From Anaerotignum sp. MSJ-24 (GTDB lineage: Bacteria; Bacillota; Clostridia; Lachnospirales; Anaerotignaceae): a stretch of DNA of 64,000 bases. A program made the translations under genes and the position numbers. The stretch spans positions 1 to 64,000 of the forward strand of contig NZ_JAHLPX010000009.1 in NCBI RefSeq assembly GCF_018918145.1. Reading direction: 5' to 3'. This document shows positions 5,976 through 14,555 of the stretch, piece by piece; the stretch's first letter is position 1; every line of letters starts with the position of its first letter. Below the pieces are notes generated by a model. That model was not told the origin of the DNA and did no database searches. It saw only the letters and a list, made by a program, of their open reading frames with translations.

Positions 5976-8690
5976 ATGAAGAAAAAATTTTATAAAATTA
6001 TTTCATATTTACTTATAGCAGGAATGACTATGACAACCTTTTCAAGTATTGCGATGGCTGAAGAGATTGTGGAAACAACCGGCGAAGGTACTCCGGAAAC
6101 TCCTGCAATAACAAAAACAACTAATACGGAAACAGATGAAAATTCAGGCGAAACAACAATAACAATTGAAATTGATAAAAAGTGGGAAAGCGAAACGGTT
6201 GAAGGCCAGGAGACTGTTGAGTCAACCGATATATATGACAAAAAAGGCAAAATTATTAGTTCCGAAGGCAGTGCCCAAGGAAGCGAAACAACAATAATAG
6301 AAACCTCTGACAAAGGAAATGAAGAAGAGATAACTACGGACAACGGAAAAGGTGAAACAGAAGGTGGCTTGAACATTGAATCTGAAGTTCCTAATGTTAC
6401 TATTGTTCTTACACCGGGCGGAAAAGATGAAAAAAGTGAAAATGCTGATGCGTGGTTTGATGAAGATAAGCTTGATATTCCAGAGTGGATCAGAAAAGAT
6501 GATGGCGAGGGCACTAAATGGATAACCGACGGAAGCAGCAAAGAAGAAAATGGAATAGTTACAAATGTTACTGTTGAAAATGTTGGCAGTGACACAACTT
6601 ATACCAGAAAAATAACAGACACTGACGGTAAAATCAGAGAAGAAAAGGTTATTTTTACAAGGGATGCAAATGGTCGAATAACAGGTTACAGAACTGAGAT
6701 TTCGGAAACAGTTCCGGCTACTACAGAAGAAACAACTCCTCCCGAAAACGCTGAAATAAGCCCAGAAGGCGGAAAAACATCTTATGAATTTAAGCTTCCT
6801 GAAAAACCTATAGTAAGTGAACCTGAAAAGGATTCGGACGGCAATGTATTAAATGGACAGGTCGTTGCTGAGCTTCGCAACGGCGACGGAAATGTTGTAG
6901 GATATACAGTCGTAACTATTGAGGATGGAAAAGCTGTGCATTTTTCAGATCCTGTGATGGGCGGATATGTTTCGATTGCTACTAAAATAGAAAAAACAGA
7001 AGATGGCTTGAAAAAATATATTACTACAGAAACAACACTGACAAAAAATAATTATTCAGAATTCGGTAGTGAAGTTGAAGGCGGAGAACGTATCGTTTCA
7101 GGTCAAATGGGCGATGTTATAGGTAATACGATATTTGATAACGGTAGTTTTTCAACTTATGTTCCGGGATTGTCCAATTTAGGTACCGGAAACGTAGATC
7201 CGAGAAATGAACTTTATAATCGACAGACAGTTCGTCCAAGCATATATGATATTAACGGACAGTATTTCCAGTGGCTTGGAACTTACGGTATAGAAAGTAT
7301 GATTCGTGTTAAAGCCGGCGATGTTGATACATGGCAGCCACATCAGTTTATACTTGAAGGAAAAAATAATGAAAAATATTATGTATATTGCGCGGACTTT
7401 GAGGTTAATCCAAAGCCTGGTGCAAACTACAATATGAATAAGCTTGAGGATGCCGGATATATCGGAAAAGAAGAGGCAGAAAAGATGCGTTCAATAGTTC
7501 TTAAGGGCTATTGGGGTGTTAGTAATGTAAGCAATAATGCAGAATCACCGACACCGGGAAGCCTTGATGCATTCAGAAAAATGTTGACAGATGCAGGCGT
7601 ATTAACGGCTGAACAGGCTGCAAATCTTACGGACGGTATGGCAATAACGGCAACACAGGCGGCAATTTGGCATTACGGAAACAGTGGTGAAATGCTTTTG
7701 AATGCTGAGGATATAGTTGGTAAGTATTATCTTGGTGGTCAGAGCTTTAAAGAAATAGATCCAAATAAAAAGGCTGTTATAAATAATATTTATAAGTACC
7801 TTATCAATATGGAAGGAACTCCTGCAGATGCTTCAAATACACTTATTACAAAGGACGACTTTGCTAAAAGAATTGAGCTTACTGTAAAAGAAAAGCAGGC
7901 AGACGGCAAGTATAACACTGATATGACCATAACAATGGCGGCGAAGCTTGACGATAAGACAAGTGATCTGTTGTTATATGTTTCTGCAGATAATGAAAAT
8001 ATTGACGTATATCGTTTGAGCGGTACAGCGGCAGAGGGAGAAAAGCTGGCAGAAAAAAATAGTGATGGTTCCTATAAATTGACAGGTCTTATGCTTAAGG
8101 ACGGTACTCCTGTTACGCTTAATTTAAAGGGCACTCAGCATATGGAAAATGGAGTTTATCTGTTTACTTGCAATACAGACATCGGAAATGATTCAACTGC
8201 ATCGCAGACGTTCATAGGTGCAGGTCAATCTGATCAGGAAATAGATTTGAACGTAAATTTTAAATTTAATGTTAAGGAGCCCGTAGTTAAGGTTCGTTCA
8301 CATAGCTTCGATTCAGAAAGTGAAATGATTGAGTGGACAGCATCTCATTATCTTTTAAATGAAGAAGCACACGATGATGAACCTGAAGAAGAGCCAGAGG
8401 AAGAGCCAGAGGATGAACCTGAGGATGAACCTGAGGATGAACCCGAAGAAAACCATGAGGAAAAGTCTGAGGAAAAGCCCGAAGAAAAGCCTAAGGAAGA
8501 ACCTAAAGAAGAAGCTGACGGAAAAATTGAAGATAATTCAATTAAAAAGGAAGAACATAATGAACATAGAAATACCGATGTTCCCAAGACAGGCGATAAT
8601 CTTTATGAGCTTCGTGCATTGCTTATGGCCGGTATAATTATTTCTCTTATAACAGCATTTGTTTGTTATAAAAAGAAGGAAGAAGTATGA
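5976..8690 (+). CDS. LPXTG-type cell-wall adhesin with internal thioester domain
   Basis: 904 residues from ATG 5976 (GGAGG nine bases upstream; an in-frame TTG at 5967 touches the site). Signal peptide MKKKFYKIISYLLIAGMTM ending near AMA. A Thr/Glu-rich extracellular stretch leads to a thioester (TQXA) domain at ~425-580: Cys472 in YVYCADF and Gln561 in TATQAAIWHYG should form the Cys-Gln thioester that can bind host or surface amines covalently. After a beta-rich domain comes a stalk of EPED/EPEE/EKPE repeats (8379-8516), then the sorting signal VPKTGD, a membrane helix and KKKEEV. The sortase gene overlaps its stop. Domain calls are firm; adhesion is inferred from the family. Confidence 0.9.
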   Translation: MKKKFYKIISYLLIAGMTMTTFSSIAMAEEIVETTGEGTPETPAITKTTNTETDENSGETTITIEIDKKWESETVEGQETVESTDIYDKKGKIISSEGSAQGSETTIIETSDKGNEEEITTDNGKGETEGGLNIESEVPNVTIVLTPGGKDEKSENADAWFDEDKLDIPEWIRKDDGEGTKWITDGSSKEENGIVTNVTVENVGSDTTYTRKITDTDGKIREEKVIFTRDANGRITGYRTEISETVPATTEETTPPENAEISPEGGKTSYEFKLPEKPIVSEPEKDSDGNVLNGQVVAELRNGDGNVVGYTVVTIEDGKAVHFSDPVMGGYVSIATKIEKTEDGLKKYITTETTLTKNNYSEFGSEVEGGERIVSGQMGDVIGNTIFDNGSFSTYVPGLSNLGTGNVDPRNELYNRQTVRPSIYDINGQYFQWLGTYGIESMIRVKAGDVDTWQPHQFILEGKNNEKYYVYCADFEVNPKPGANYNMNKLEDAGYIGKEEAEKMRSIVLKGYWGVSNVSNNAESPTPGSLDAFRKMLTDAGVLTAEQAANLTDGMAITATQAAIWHYGNSGEMLLNAEDIVGKYYLGGQSFKEIDPNKKAVINNIYKYLINMEGTPADASNTLITKDDFAKRIELTVKEKQADGKYNTDMTITMAAKLDDKTSDLLLYVSADNENIDVYRLSGTAAEGEKLAEKNSDGSYKLTGLMLKDGTPVTLNLKGTQHMENGVYLFTCNTDIGNDSTASQTFIGAGQSDQEIDLNVNFKFNVKEPVVKVRSHSFDSESEMIEWTASHYLLNEEAHDDEPEEEPEEEPEDEPEDEPEDEPEENHEEKSEEKPEEKPKEEPKEEADGKIEDNSIKKEEHNEHRNTDVPKTGDNLYELRALLMAGIIISLITAFVCYKKKEEV
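8379..8516 (+). repeat. Glu/Pro-rich coding repeat of the adhesin stalk
   Basis: Tandem 12-base units of the GAACCTGAGGAT type encode EPED/EPEE, grading into EEKP units. This gives a stiff, negatively charged spacer before the sorting signal; copy number is likely to vary between strains. Confidence 0.85.
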
Positions 8691-9577
8691 TGAACAGAAA
8701 ACACAATGCGAAACATAAAAATAAATATCGGATTTTGTCGATTGTGGCGTTATGTATAGCATTGCTGTTAACAGCTTTTTTGATAGCTACTTCACTTATA
8801 CGCCATAATGAGAGAGTGCAAACAAGCAAAATATGCGAGCTTTACTATGGGAATAATAACTCTGTTACGAAAGAGCGGGACGATTACAGCGATTTGAAAA
8901 ATAAAAATTCTGAATGCGATGACAATGTCGATTTGAACACTGAGCAGATACAGGATAGATTCATACTGCTGTTGCAAATAAACCCCGAAACAGTCGGTTG
9001 GATAAAGGTTGGTAATCTGGCTGATGAACCGGTTGTATATCGTGATAATGAGTTTTATTTGAATCACGATTTTTATCAAAAGAAAAGCAGTAGCGGAACC
9101 GTGTTTGTTGATGTTGAAAATACTGATTTGGAAAATGACAAATATGTAATTGTTTACGGACATGATTTGAGAGATGGCAGTAAATTTGGAAGTCTGAAAG
9201 AATATCTTAATATTGAACAGCTTAAAAATAATATTGTTATTGAATGGAGTTCATTATATTCAAGTGAAGCGGAAAAATATGTTGTGTTTTCGGTATTTGA
9301 TTCATCAATGCTCGAAGAAAATAAAAACTACTTTGATTTGAGACGATTTGATGAGATTGATTTGGATGGTACGAAAAAAATTATTGAAGAAATAAGAGAA
9401 CGGTCATTGTATGATATTCCTGTCGATGTGACGGCAGAGGATCAGATAATGGTGTTGGTAACCTGTAGCTATAAGCATGAGGATGGCAGGCTATTGATAT
9501 TCTGTCGTAAGGCAAGAAAGGCGGAGGATGTTAATACATTGCTTGAATCTATGGATAGCATTGTAAAAAATAATTGA
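8687..9577 (+). CDS. class B sortase
   Basis: 296 residues. An N-terminal membrane helix (ILSIVALCIALLLTAFLIAT) anchors a sortase fold. Catalytic residues are visible: His159 in IVYGHDL, Cys260 in VLVTCSY and Arg268 in DGRLLIFCR. The TCSY sequence after the cysteine and the long loop before it fit the SrtB class. The ATG overlaps the adhesin stop (ATGATGA), so the pair is translationally coupled, and the neighbouring VPKTG-bearing protein is its likely dedicated substrate. It would cleave between Thr and Gly and link the protein to peptidoglycan or to another subunit. Confidence 0.93.
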   Translation: MMNRKHNAKHKNKYRILSIVALCIALLLTAFLIATSLIRHNERVQTSKICELYYGNNNSVTKERDDYSDLKNKNSECDDNVDLNTEQIQDRFILLLQINPETVGWIKVGNLADEPVVYRDNEFYLNHDFYQKKSSSGTVFVDVENTDLENDKYVIVYGHDLRDGSKFGSLKEYLNIEQLKNNIVIEWSSLYSSEAEKYVVFSVFDSSMLEENKNYFDLRRFDEIDLDGTKKIIEEIRERSLYDIPVDVTAEDQIMVLVTCSYKHEDGRLLIFCRKARKAEDVNTLLESMDSIVKNN

Positions 9578-9616
9578 TAGTATATATGTTATTCATAAAA
9601 CGGTATAAATAAAGAG

Positions 9617-9656
9617 ATCCGAACCTTCGGCAGAGTAGTCGTCGGTTCGGATTGTT
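9617..9656 (+). terminator. terminator after the sortase operon
   Basis: Stem ATCCGAACC/GGTTCGGAT with an 18-base loop and a TGTTTTGATTT tail. Confidence 0.8.
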
Positions 9657-9686
9657 TTGATTTCGGAAAAACAGTATAGGTTGAAT

Positions 9687-10076
9687 TTAGAGTTTTATAT
9701 CAGGTTTATGCTTACAGATTTTTGATGCAGTTGCATTAAAGCTCATATCAAGAAGAAATTTGATTTTTTCGTCATCGACTGTATTGTCAAGAGCAACTGT
9801 TATCCAACTGTTTTTGTTCATATGGTAGGCAGGAAAAAATCCGTTTTCGCCAAGCAATGAGCATATAAGTATTGGATCGCATTTTAAATTAACTACATCT
9901 AAAATACCGTCGTAGTGTAAACATAGCTTGTTTTTTGGCACATCCATAATTAGGGCAAACCATTTTTTGTTGTTGATATGGCGGTATACCTCGTGATTTT
10001 GATGTTTACCCCAGGGATAATCGGGTTCTGTGCCGTAATTGTTTTGTATGTATTCTTTTAATTCTGTACGGGTCAT
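9687..10076 (-). CDS. MmcQ/YjbR family protein
   Basis: 129 residues, the full family length. Typical blocks are YPWGKHQNHEVYRH near the start, KKWFALIMDVPKNKL, NLKCDP, FFPAYHMNKNSWITV and the C-terminal FLLDMSFNATAS. The fold is a double-wing DNA-binding-like domain; the biological role is not established. Start ATG at 10076 with GGAG ten bases upstream. It is probably co-transcribed with the TraX gene upstream (spacing 39 bases). Confidence 0.88.
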   Translation of the reverse strand: MTRTELKEYIQNNYGTEPDYPWGKHQNHEVYRHINNKKWFALIMDVPKNKLCLHYDGILDVVNLKCDPILICSLLGENGFFPAYHMNKNSWITVALDNTVDDEKIKFLLDMSFNATASKICKHKPDIKL

Positions 10077-10115
10077 ACTTATATCTCCGATTTTGCATAA
10101 AAACCAATATATTTA

Positions 10116-10886
10116 TCAACGGGTCACAAAATTCAACACCAATACGATTATTGCCATATGAACGGGGTAAAAAGCATAGCAGAAGTATTGGAACGGTTTG
10201 CTATGGTATCCCTGACGGCCACGATAGAGCCATATGGGAATAAGTGAAAGCAAAGCAAGACCCTGCTGACAAAGCTCAAATTCCATACCGAACAGCTGAA
10301 TAGGGTATACCAAGCCACCTAACAGTTCCACATTGACCCAGTAGAGTGCAACGAGCTGTCCGAGCAGACACCACCATTTTCTGCCATGGAAGAAATAGAA
10401 AATAAATATCGTAAGAACGCCGGTGCCATAGTAATCTAACATACATAATGTTCCAAGCGCTGCTCCGACTATAACAACAATTACAGATATTAATATAAAA
10501 GCCCATTTTTTACGCTTTTTGCGAGCTGTTTCCATAATGTTAATGCCCAAAAGCCCCAAAAGAAGTGTCCATATAACATTTTGATGGACAGGATAAAACC
10601 ATGTACCGCCGTACATAAAATCGAATGGTATTTCGGAAATTACAGCAAATAACAGCATACGCAGTGCATATTTTTTGAAATCGTGGGTATGAAAATATCC
10701 TTCCACAGCCATAAAGGCGAATATTGGGAAAGCAAGTCTTCCAACGCATGTAAGCCATTCCTGTGCGGGAAGAAGTGTTGCCCAAAGGTGATCCATAAGC
10801 ATAAGAGCCATGGCAAGAATATGAAGTGTTGCCGTACTGATGTCAAATCTCTTTGATGTAGATAAATTTATGTTGTTGTTTGGCAT
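10116..10886 (-). CDS. TraX family membrane protein
   Basis: 256 residues with about eight membrane helices. The signature LMDHLWATLL, CVGRLAFPIFAFMAVEGYFHT and RMLLFAVISEIPFDFMYG identify the TraX family, named after the F-plasmid pilin acetylase and found on many Firmicute chromosomes without conjugation genes. It is related to membrane acyltransferases and may acetylate an envelope component. ATG at 10886 has GGAGT nine bases upstream. No conjugation genes are nearby, so a conjugative role is unlikely. Confidence 0.9.
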   Translation of the reverse strand: MPNNNINLSTSKRFDISTATLHILAMALMLMDHLWATLLPAQEWLTCVGRLAFPIFAFMAVEGYFHTHDFKKYALRMLLFAVISEIPFDFMYGGTWFYPVHQNVIWTLLLGLLGINIMETARKKRKKWAFILISVIVVIVGAALGTLCMLDYYGTGVLTIFIFYFFHGRKWWCLLGQLVALYWVNVELLGGLVYPIQLFGMEFELCQQGLALLSLIPIWLYRGRQGYHSKPFQYFCYAFYPVHMAIIVLVLNFVTR

Positions 10887-10960
10887 ATAGGTACTCCTTT
10901 ATTTTAGATTTATGTATCCATTGATTTTGAATGGAATGAAAAACGATTTAATTATATTTT

Positions 10961-11488
10961 TTATAAAAGATATTCATAAAAAACAAAGCTTGTCCAGCCT
11001 GTGCTTGCGTAATAAAGCTGTTGGGTACCGCAGTTTATGAAACCGTATTTTTCGTATAATTTCTGTGCAGGAATATTGGTGCTTATGGCATCAAGTCTTA
11101 CTGCACGTTTTTTCATTGCAATTGCATTTTTTATAACTTCATCAAGAATGACAGTTGCAAGACCTTTTCCTTGTTGCTCGGGATCAATCGCAAGTAAATG
11201 AATGACAGAAACTTCTTCATCTGCGATGTTGATTTGCCATGGGATATTTTGATATTCTTTTGTCTGTGATTTTGTTATAACAACGGCGCCCACAAGGTCA
11301 CCATCAAGCAATGTCAAGTACATCTCATTATTTTTTATATATGGTATCCAATCTGTATCAGAAGGATATACACCTTTTTTCCATCGCAATATTGTAGAAT
11401 AGATTTCGGAACTGTCTAACAGTTTATAATATAAATTGCGGATAATATCCAAATCGGACATTACTGCAGGTTTTAATTCAATATTCAT
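10961..11488 (-). CDS. GNAT family N-acetyltransferase
   Basis: 175 residues with one GNAT domain. The acetyl-CoA pyrophosphate loop is QQGKGLATVIL (motif Q/RxxGxG/A) after VIHLLAIDPE; motif B ends in IPAQKLYEKYGFINCG. Substrate cannot be told from sequence. ATG at 11488 preceded by GGAG. It stands alone between the TraX gene and ssrA on the same strand, with its own AT-rich upstream region. Confidence 0.9.
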   Translation of the reverse strand: MNIELKPAVMSDLDIIRNLYYKLLDSSEIYSTILRWKKGVYPSDTDWIPYIKNNEMYLTLLDGDLVGAVVITKSQTKEYQNIPWQINIADEEVSVIHLLAIDPEQQGKGLATVILDEVIKNAIAMKKRAVRLDAISTNIPAQKLYEKYGFINCGTQQLYYASTGWTSFVFYEYLL

Positions 11489-11548
11489 TATTAAATCTCC
11501 GCACTCATTATAATTATTTTACTTTATAAATGTATATATTTACATAAG

Positions 11549-11592
11549 AAAAAGTCCACCGTAATTCTTTCGATATTACAGTGGACTTTTTT
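11549..11592 (-). terminator. terminator of ssrA
   Basis: Stem AAAGTCCAC/GTGGACTTT with paired inner bases and a T run in the - direction. It lies 2 bases past the mature 3' end of tmRNA. Confidence 0.85.
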
Positions 11593-11594
11593 GA

Positions 11595-11946
11595 TGGAGC
11601 TGAGGAGAATCGAACTCCTGTCCAAAGATCCATCGATAAGGACTTCTCCCATCACAGATTGTCATTTAAAATTCCCGTCATTCTCCGCCGACAATCAGGC
11701 TGGGAAATCAGGTAGCTTCATTTATCTTATTTCACCGCAAAGCTTAAGTGAAATAGGTCCTCACAAGGTCGACGCCGGTTACCGGAACTGTGAGCAATTC
11801 CGGGCCGACGGGCTGCGCTTAGGCAGCCATTAAAGAATAATTTTCGTCGTTTCTTTTTAAAAATTTACGGCCTTGATACGCAGTTGACCGATACTGCGGA
11901 TGGCTATCCCTATTTTCAAAACCCCTGTCGAAACCATTACAGCCCC
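11595..11946 (-). ncRNA. ssrA: transfer-messenger RNA (tmRNA)
   Basis: About 352 bases. The 5' end GGGGCTGTAATGGTTTCGAC (from 11946) pairs with the 3' end CAGCTCC-A (to 11595) as a seven-base acceptor stem, and the T arm reads GGAGTTCGATTCTCC. The mRNA-like part encodes NDENYSLMAA then TAA (11829-11861), so the degradation tag ends in MAA rather than the common LAA. The CCA tail is not encoded (the next bases are TCA) and must be added. It rescues stalled ribosomes with SmpB, whose gene is just upstream on the same strand. The exact resume codon is not resolved. Confidence 0.97.
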
Positions 11947-11964
11947 GTAGCGTGTGAAAATAGC

Positions 11965-12438
11965 TTAAACACCGAGATTTCTGATTTTGAAATCCTTTTC
12001 GGCTTCACGTCTTTGGTCGTTTTTGGCTATTGTCTGGCGTTTGTCATAAAGCTTTTTACCTTTGGCAATGCCAATGTCCATTTTGACCAAACCGTGATCG
12101 AAATATACTCTGAGCGGAACAACCGTATATCCTGTTGCGGTTATTGCACCGGATATTTTGTTTATCTCATGCTTGTGGAGCAGAAGACGGCGTGTTCTTA
12201 AAGGCTCTTTGTTGAATATATTTCCCTGTTCATAAGGACTTATGTGCATATTGTAAACAAAAGCAGAACCGTTTTCAATTCTGATAAAGCTTTCTTTAAG
12301 ACTGCATTTTCCCAAACGAAGACTCTTTACCTCTGTTCCGGCCAATGAAATACCGGCCTGATATGTTTCTTCAATGAAATAATCATGGTAAGCCTTTTTG
12401 TTCTGGGCTATAAGCCTTGAAGTTTTTTCCTTTGCCAT
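11965..12438 (-). CDS. smpB: SsrA-binding protein SmpB
   Basis: 157 residues from the ATG at 12438, chosen for GGAGG eight bases upstream; a longer frame from 12477 has no site. Classic SmpB blocks are [53 protein letters not shown] and the basic C-terminal tail [23 protein letters not shown], which inserts into the mRNA channel. The OB-fold binds the tRNA-like domain of tmRNA. ssrA begins 18 bases downstream, so both parts of the trans-translation system come from one locus. Confidence 0.98.
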   Translation of the reverse strand: MAKEKTSRLIAQNKKAYHDYFIEETYQAGISLAGTEVKSLRLGKCSLKESFIRIENGSAFVYNMHISPYEQGNIFNKEPLRTRRLLLHKHEINKISGAITATGYTVVPLRVYFDHGLVKMDIGIAKGKKLYDKRQTIAKNDQRREAEKDFKIRNLGV

Positions 12439-12622
12439 TATGCACACCTCCTTTATTGCATAAGCATTATAGCACATATTTGATAAAACGTAAATTACAT
12501 TTTTATTACAAATTAATTCTCTTTATGCGGTATACTGCTTCATACAAATTCATATTATTGCAAAAAGTTGATTTTTGCTGTATTCTTTTATTATATTTTC
12601 ATTCAGAATCGGAGAGAAAAGC

Positions 12623-14536
12623 ATGAATTTATTAACAGTTGAAGGTCTTACGAAAACCTTTGGAGAGAAAAAAGTATTTGAAAATATTACATTTGGTATT
12701 GATGCCGGCGACAAGATCGGTGTTATAGGTATAAACGGAACAGGAAAATCCACACTTCTCAAAATTATTGCAGGAGCGGAAACGGCAGACAGCGGAAATA
12801 TAGTCAAGATGAACGGCTTAAGAATTGGCTATCTTCCGCAGACTCCCGACTACGATCCGGAGGATACCGTATTGGGACAGGTTTTTAACAGTAATAATCC
12901 TGTTATAAAGCTTATTAAGGAGTATGAACAGGCAGTCAGAGCCGTTGAGCTGGGCGAAAAGGACGCAGAGAAAAAGCTTTATGCACTTAATGATAAAATG
13001 GATGCTGCAAATGCGTGGAATCTTGAAAGTGATGCCAAAACGGTTCTTACAAAGCTAAGTCTGAATGATTTCTATAAAAAAGCAGGAACGCTTTCAGGAG
13101 GACAGCTCAAACGTATGGCTTTGGCAAGAGCACTTATAACGCCTGTTGATCTGCTTATATTGGATGAACCGACTAACCATATTGATAACGAATCTATTGA
13201 TTGGCTTGAAAAGTATCTTGAAAAATATAAAGGCGCATTGCTTATGGTAACCCATGACAGATATTTTCTTGACCGAGTTGTAAACAAGACCATCGAAATC
13301 GAAGGCACAAAAATGTATTGCTATACTACCAATTACAGCGGTTTTCTTGAGGCAAAGGCGGCAAGAGAAGAGCTTGCGGTTTCAATGGAGAAAAAACGTC
13401 AGAACTTTTTGCGTAACGAACTGGAATGGGTAAAAAGGGGAGCACAGGCAAGAAGCACAAAGCAGAAGGCAAGACTTGAGCGTTTTAATGAAGTCAATTC
13501 AATGCATGTTCAGCATTCAAAAAATGATTTGGAAATAAGCGTGGCTTCATCAAGACTTGGAAGAAAGACGATTATAGCAGAGGATATATCAAAAGCTTAT
13601 GACGGCAAAAAGTATATTGATGATTTCAGCTATATAATTCTTAAGCATGACCGAATAGGTATCATAGGGCCTAATGGCTGCGGAAAATCAACGCTTCTTA
13701 AAATGCTTACGGGAGAAATACAGCCCGACAGCGGTATGGTCGAAACAGGCGAAACCGTTAAAATAGGCGTATTCGCACAGCATAATGAGGTTATGGATCC
13801 GGAACAGAGAGTTATTGATTACATTAAGGACACAGCGGAATATGTGCAGACAGCAGACGGAAGAATAACAGCGTCACAGATGCTTGAAAAGTTTCTTTTT
13901 CCGCCGATAATGCAGTGGGCACCGATAGGAAAGCTTTCCGGTGGTGAGAAAAGAAGGCTTTATCTTCTTAAAATACTTGTTGAGGCACCGAATATACTAT
14001 TCCTTGACGAGCCTACCAATGACCTTGATATTGCAACATTGAGCATACTTGAGGAATATCTGGACAGCTTTAACGGTGCAGTTGTTACGGTAAGCCATGA
14101 CAGATATTTTCTTGATAAAGTTGTTGACAGAATATTTGCTTTTGAAGGCAGCGGAAAAATTGTGCAGTATGAAGGCGGTTACAGCGACTATTTAAGACAG
14201 CATGAGGAAAGAATTGCCGAACAGCAGCCTGTAATTAAAAAAGAAGAGCTAAAACCGCAGAAACAGGAAAAGGATAAGGATAAACCGCTCAAAATGTCTT
14301 ATAAGGAGCAGAAGGAATTTGAAACAATAAACGACGATATTGAAAAGCTTGAAAACGAAATTGCAAAAACCGAAGAGGAAATGAGCAAAATATCGACGGA
14401 TTATGTTAAGCTCCAGGAGCTTACGGAAAAGAAGAATGAGCTTGAGAAAACTCTTGAGGAAACAATGGACAGATGGGTCTATCTTAATGAGTTGGACGAA
14501 CAAATTCAGGAGAACAAAAAGGCATTAAGAAAATAA
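12623..14536 (+). CDS. ABC-F family ATPase (Uup/YfmR-like)
   Basis: 637 residues from ATG 12623 (GGAGAG upstream). Two ABC domains with no membrane part: Walker A GINGTGKST at ~36 and GPNGCGKST at ~350, signatures LSGGQLKRMALARAL and LSGGEKRRLYLLKIL, and DEPTNHID / DEPTNDLD Walker B. The ARM/linker (~250-310, KKRQNFLRNELEWVKRGAQA) and the C-terminal coiled coil after a Lys/Glu stretch fit the Uup/YfmR branch of translation factors acting at the ribosomal E site. Resistance-type ABC-F proteins share the layout, but the C-terminal coiled coil favours a housekeeping role. Possibly co-transcribed with the next gene (19 bases away). Confidence 0.93.
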   Translation: MNLLTVEGLTKTFGEKKVFENITFGIDAGDKIGVIGINGTGKSTLLKIIAGAETADSGNIVKMNGLRIGYLPQTPDYDPEDTVLGQVFNSNNPVIKLIKEYEQAVRAVELGEKDAEKKLYALNDKMDAANAWNLESDAKTVLTKLSLNDFYKKAGTLSGGQLKRMALARALITPVDLLILDEPTNHIDNESIDWLEKYLEKYKGALLMVTHDRYFLDRVVNKTIEIEGTKMYCYTTNYSGFLEAKAAREELAVSMEKKRQNFLRNELEWVKRGAQARSTKQKARLERFNEVNSMHVQHSKNDLEISVASSRLGRKTIIAEDISKAYDGKKYIDDFSYIILKHDRIGIIGPNGCGKSTLLKMLTGEIQPDSGMVETGETVKIGVFAQHNEVMDPEQRVIDYIKDTAEYVQTADGRITASQMLEKFLFPPIMQWAPIGKLSGGEKRRLYLLKILVEAPNILFLDEPTNDLDIATLSILEEYLDSFNGAVVTVSHDRYFLDKVVDRIFAFEGSGKIVQYEGGYSDYLRQHEERIAEQQPVIKKEELKPQKQEKDKDKPLKMSYKEQKEFETINDDIEKLENEIAKTEEEMSKISTDYVKLQELTEKKNELEKTLEETMDRWVYLNELDEQIQENKKALRK

Positions 14537-14555
14537 TTGTGGAGGATTATTTAAT

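Noticed and set aside
8348-8637. ORFs opposite or out of frame with the adhesin stalk
   Set aside because: Ser/Gly-rich or Lys/Met-rich products come only from translating the EPED repeat in other frames.
10116-10886. Conjugative element marked by TraX
   Set aside because: No relaxase, coupling protein or type IV secretion genes lie nearby; TraX-family genes are common on Firmicute chromosomes.
11591-12201. Two + strand ORFs near 11.6-12.2 kb
   Set aside because: They lie on the opposite strand of ssrA and smpB, which have strong structural and motif support.
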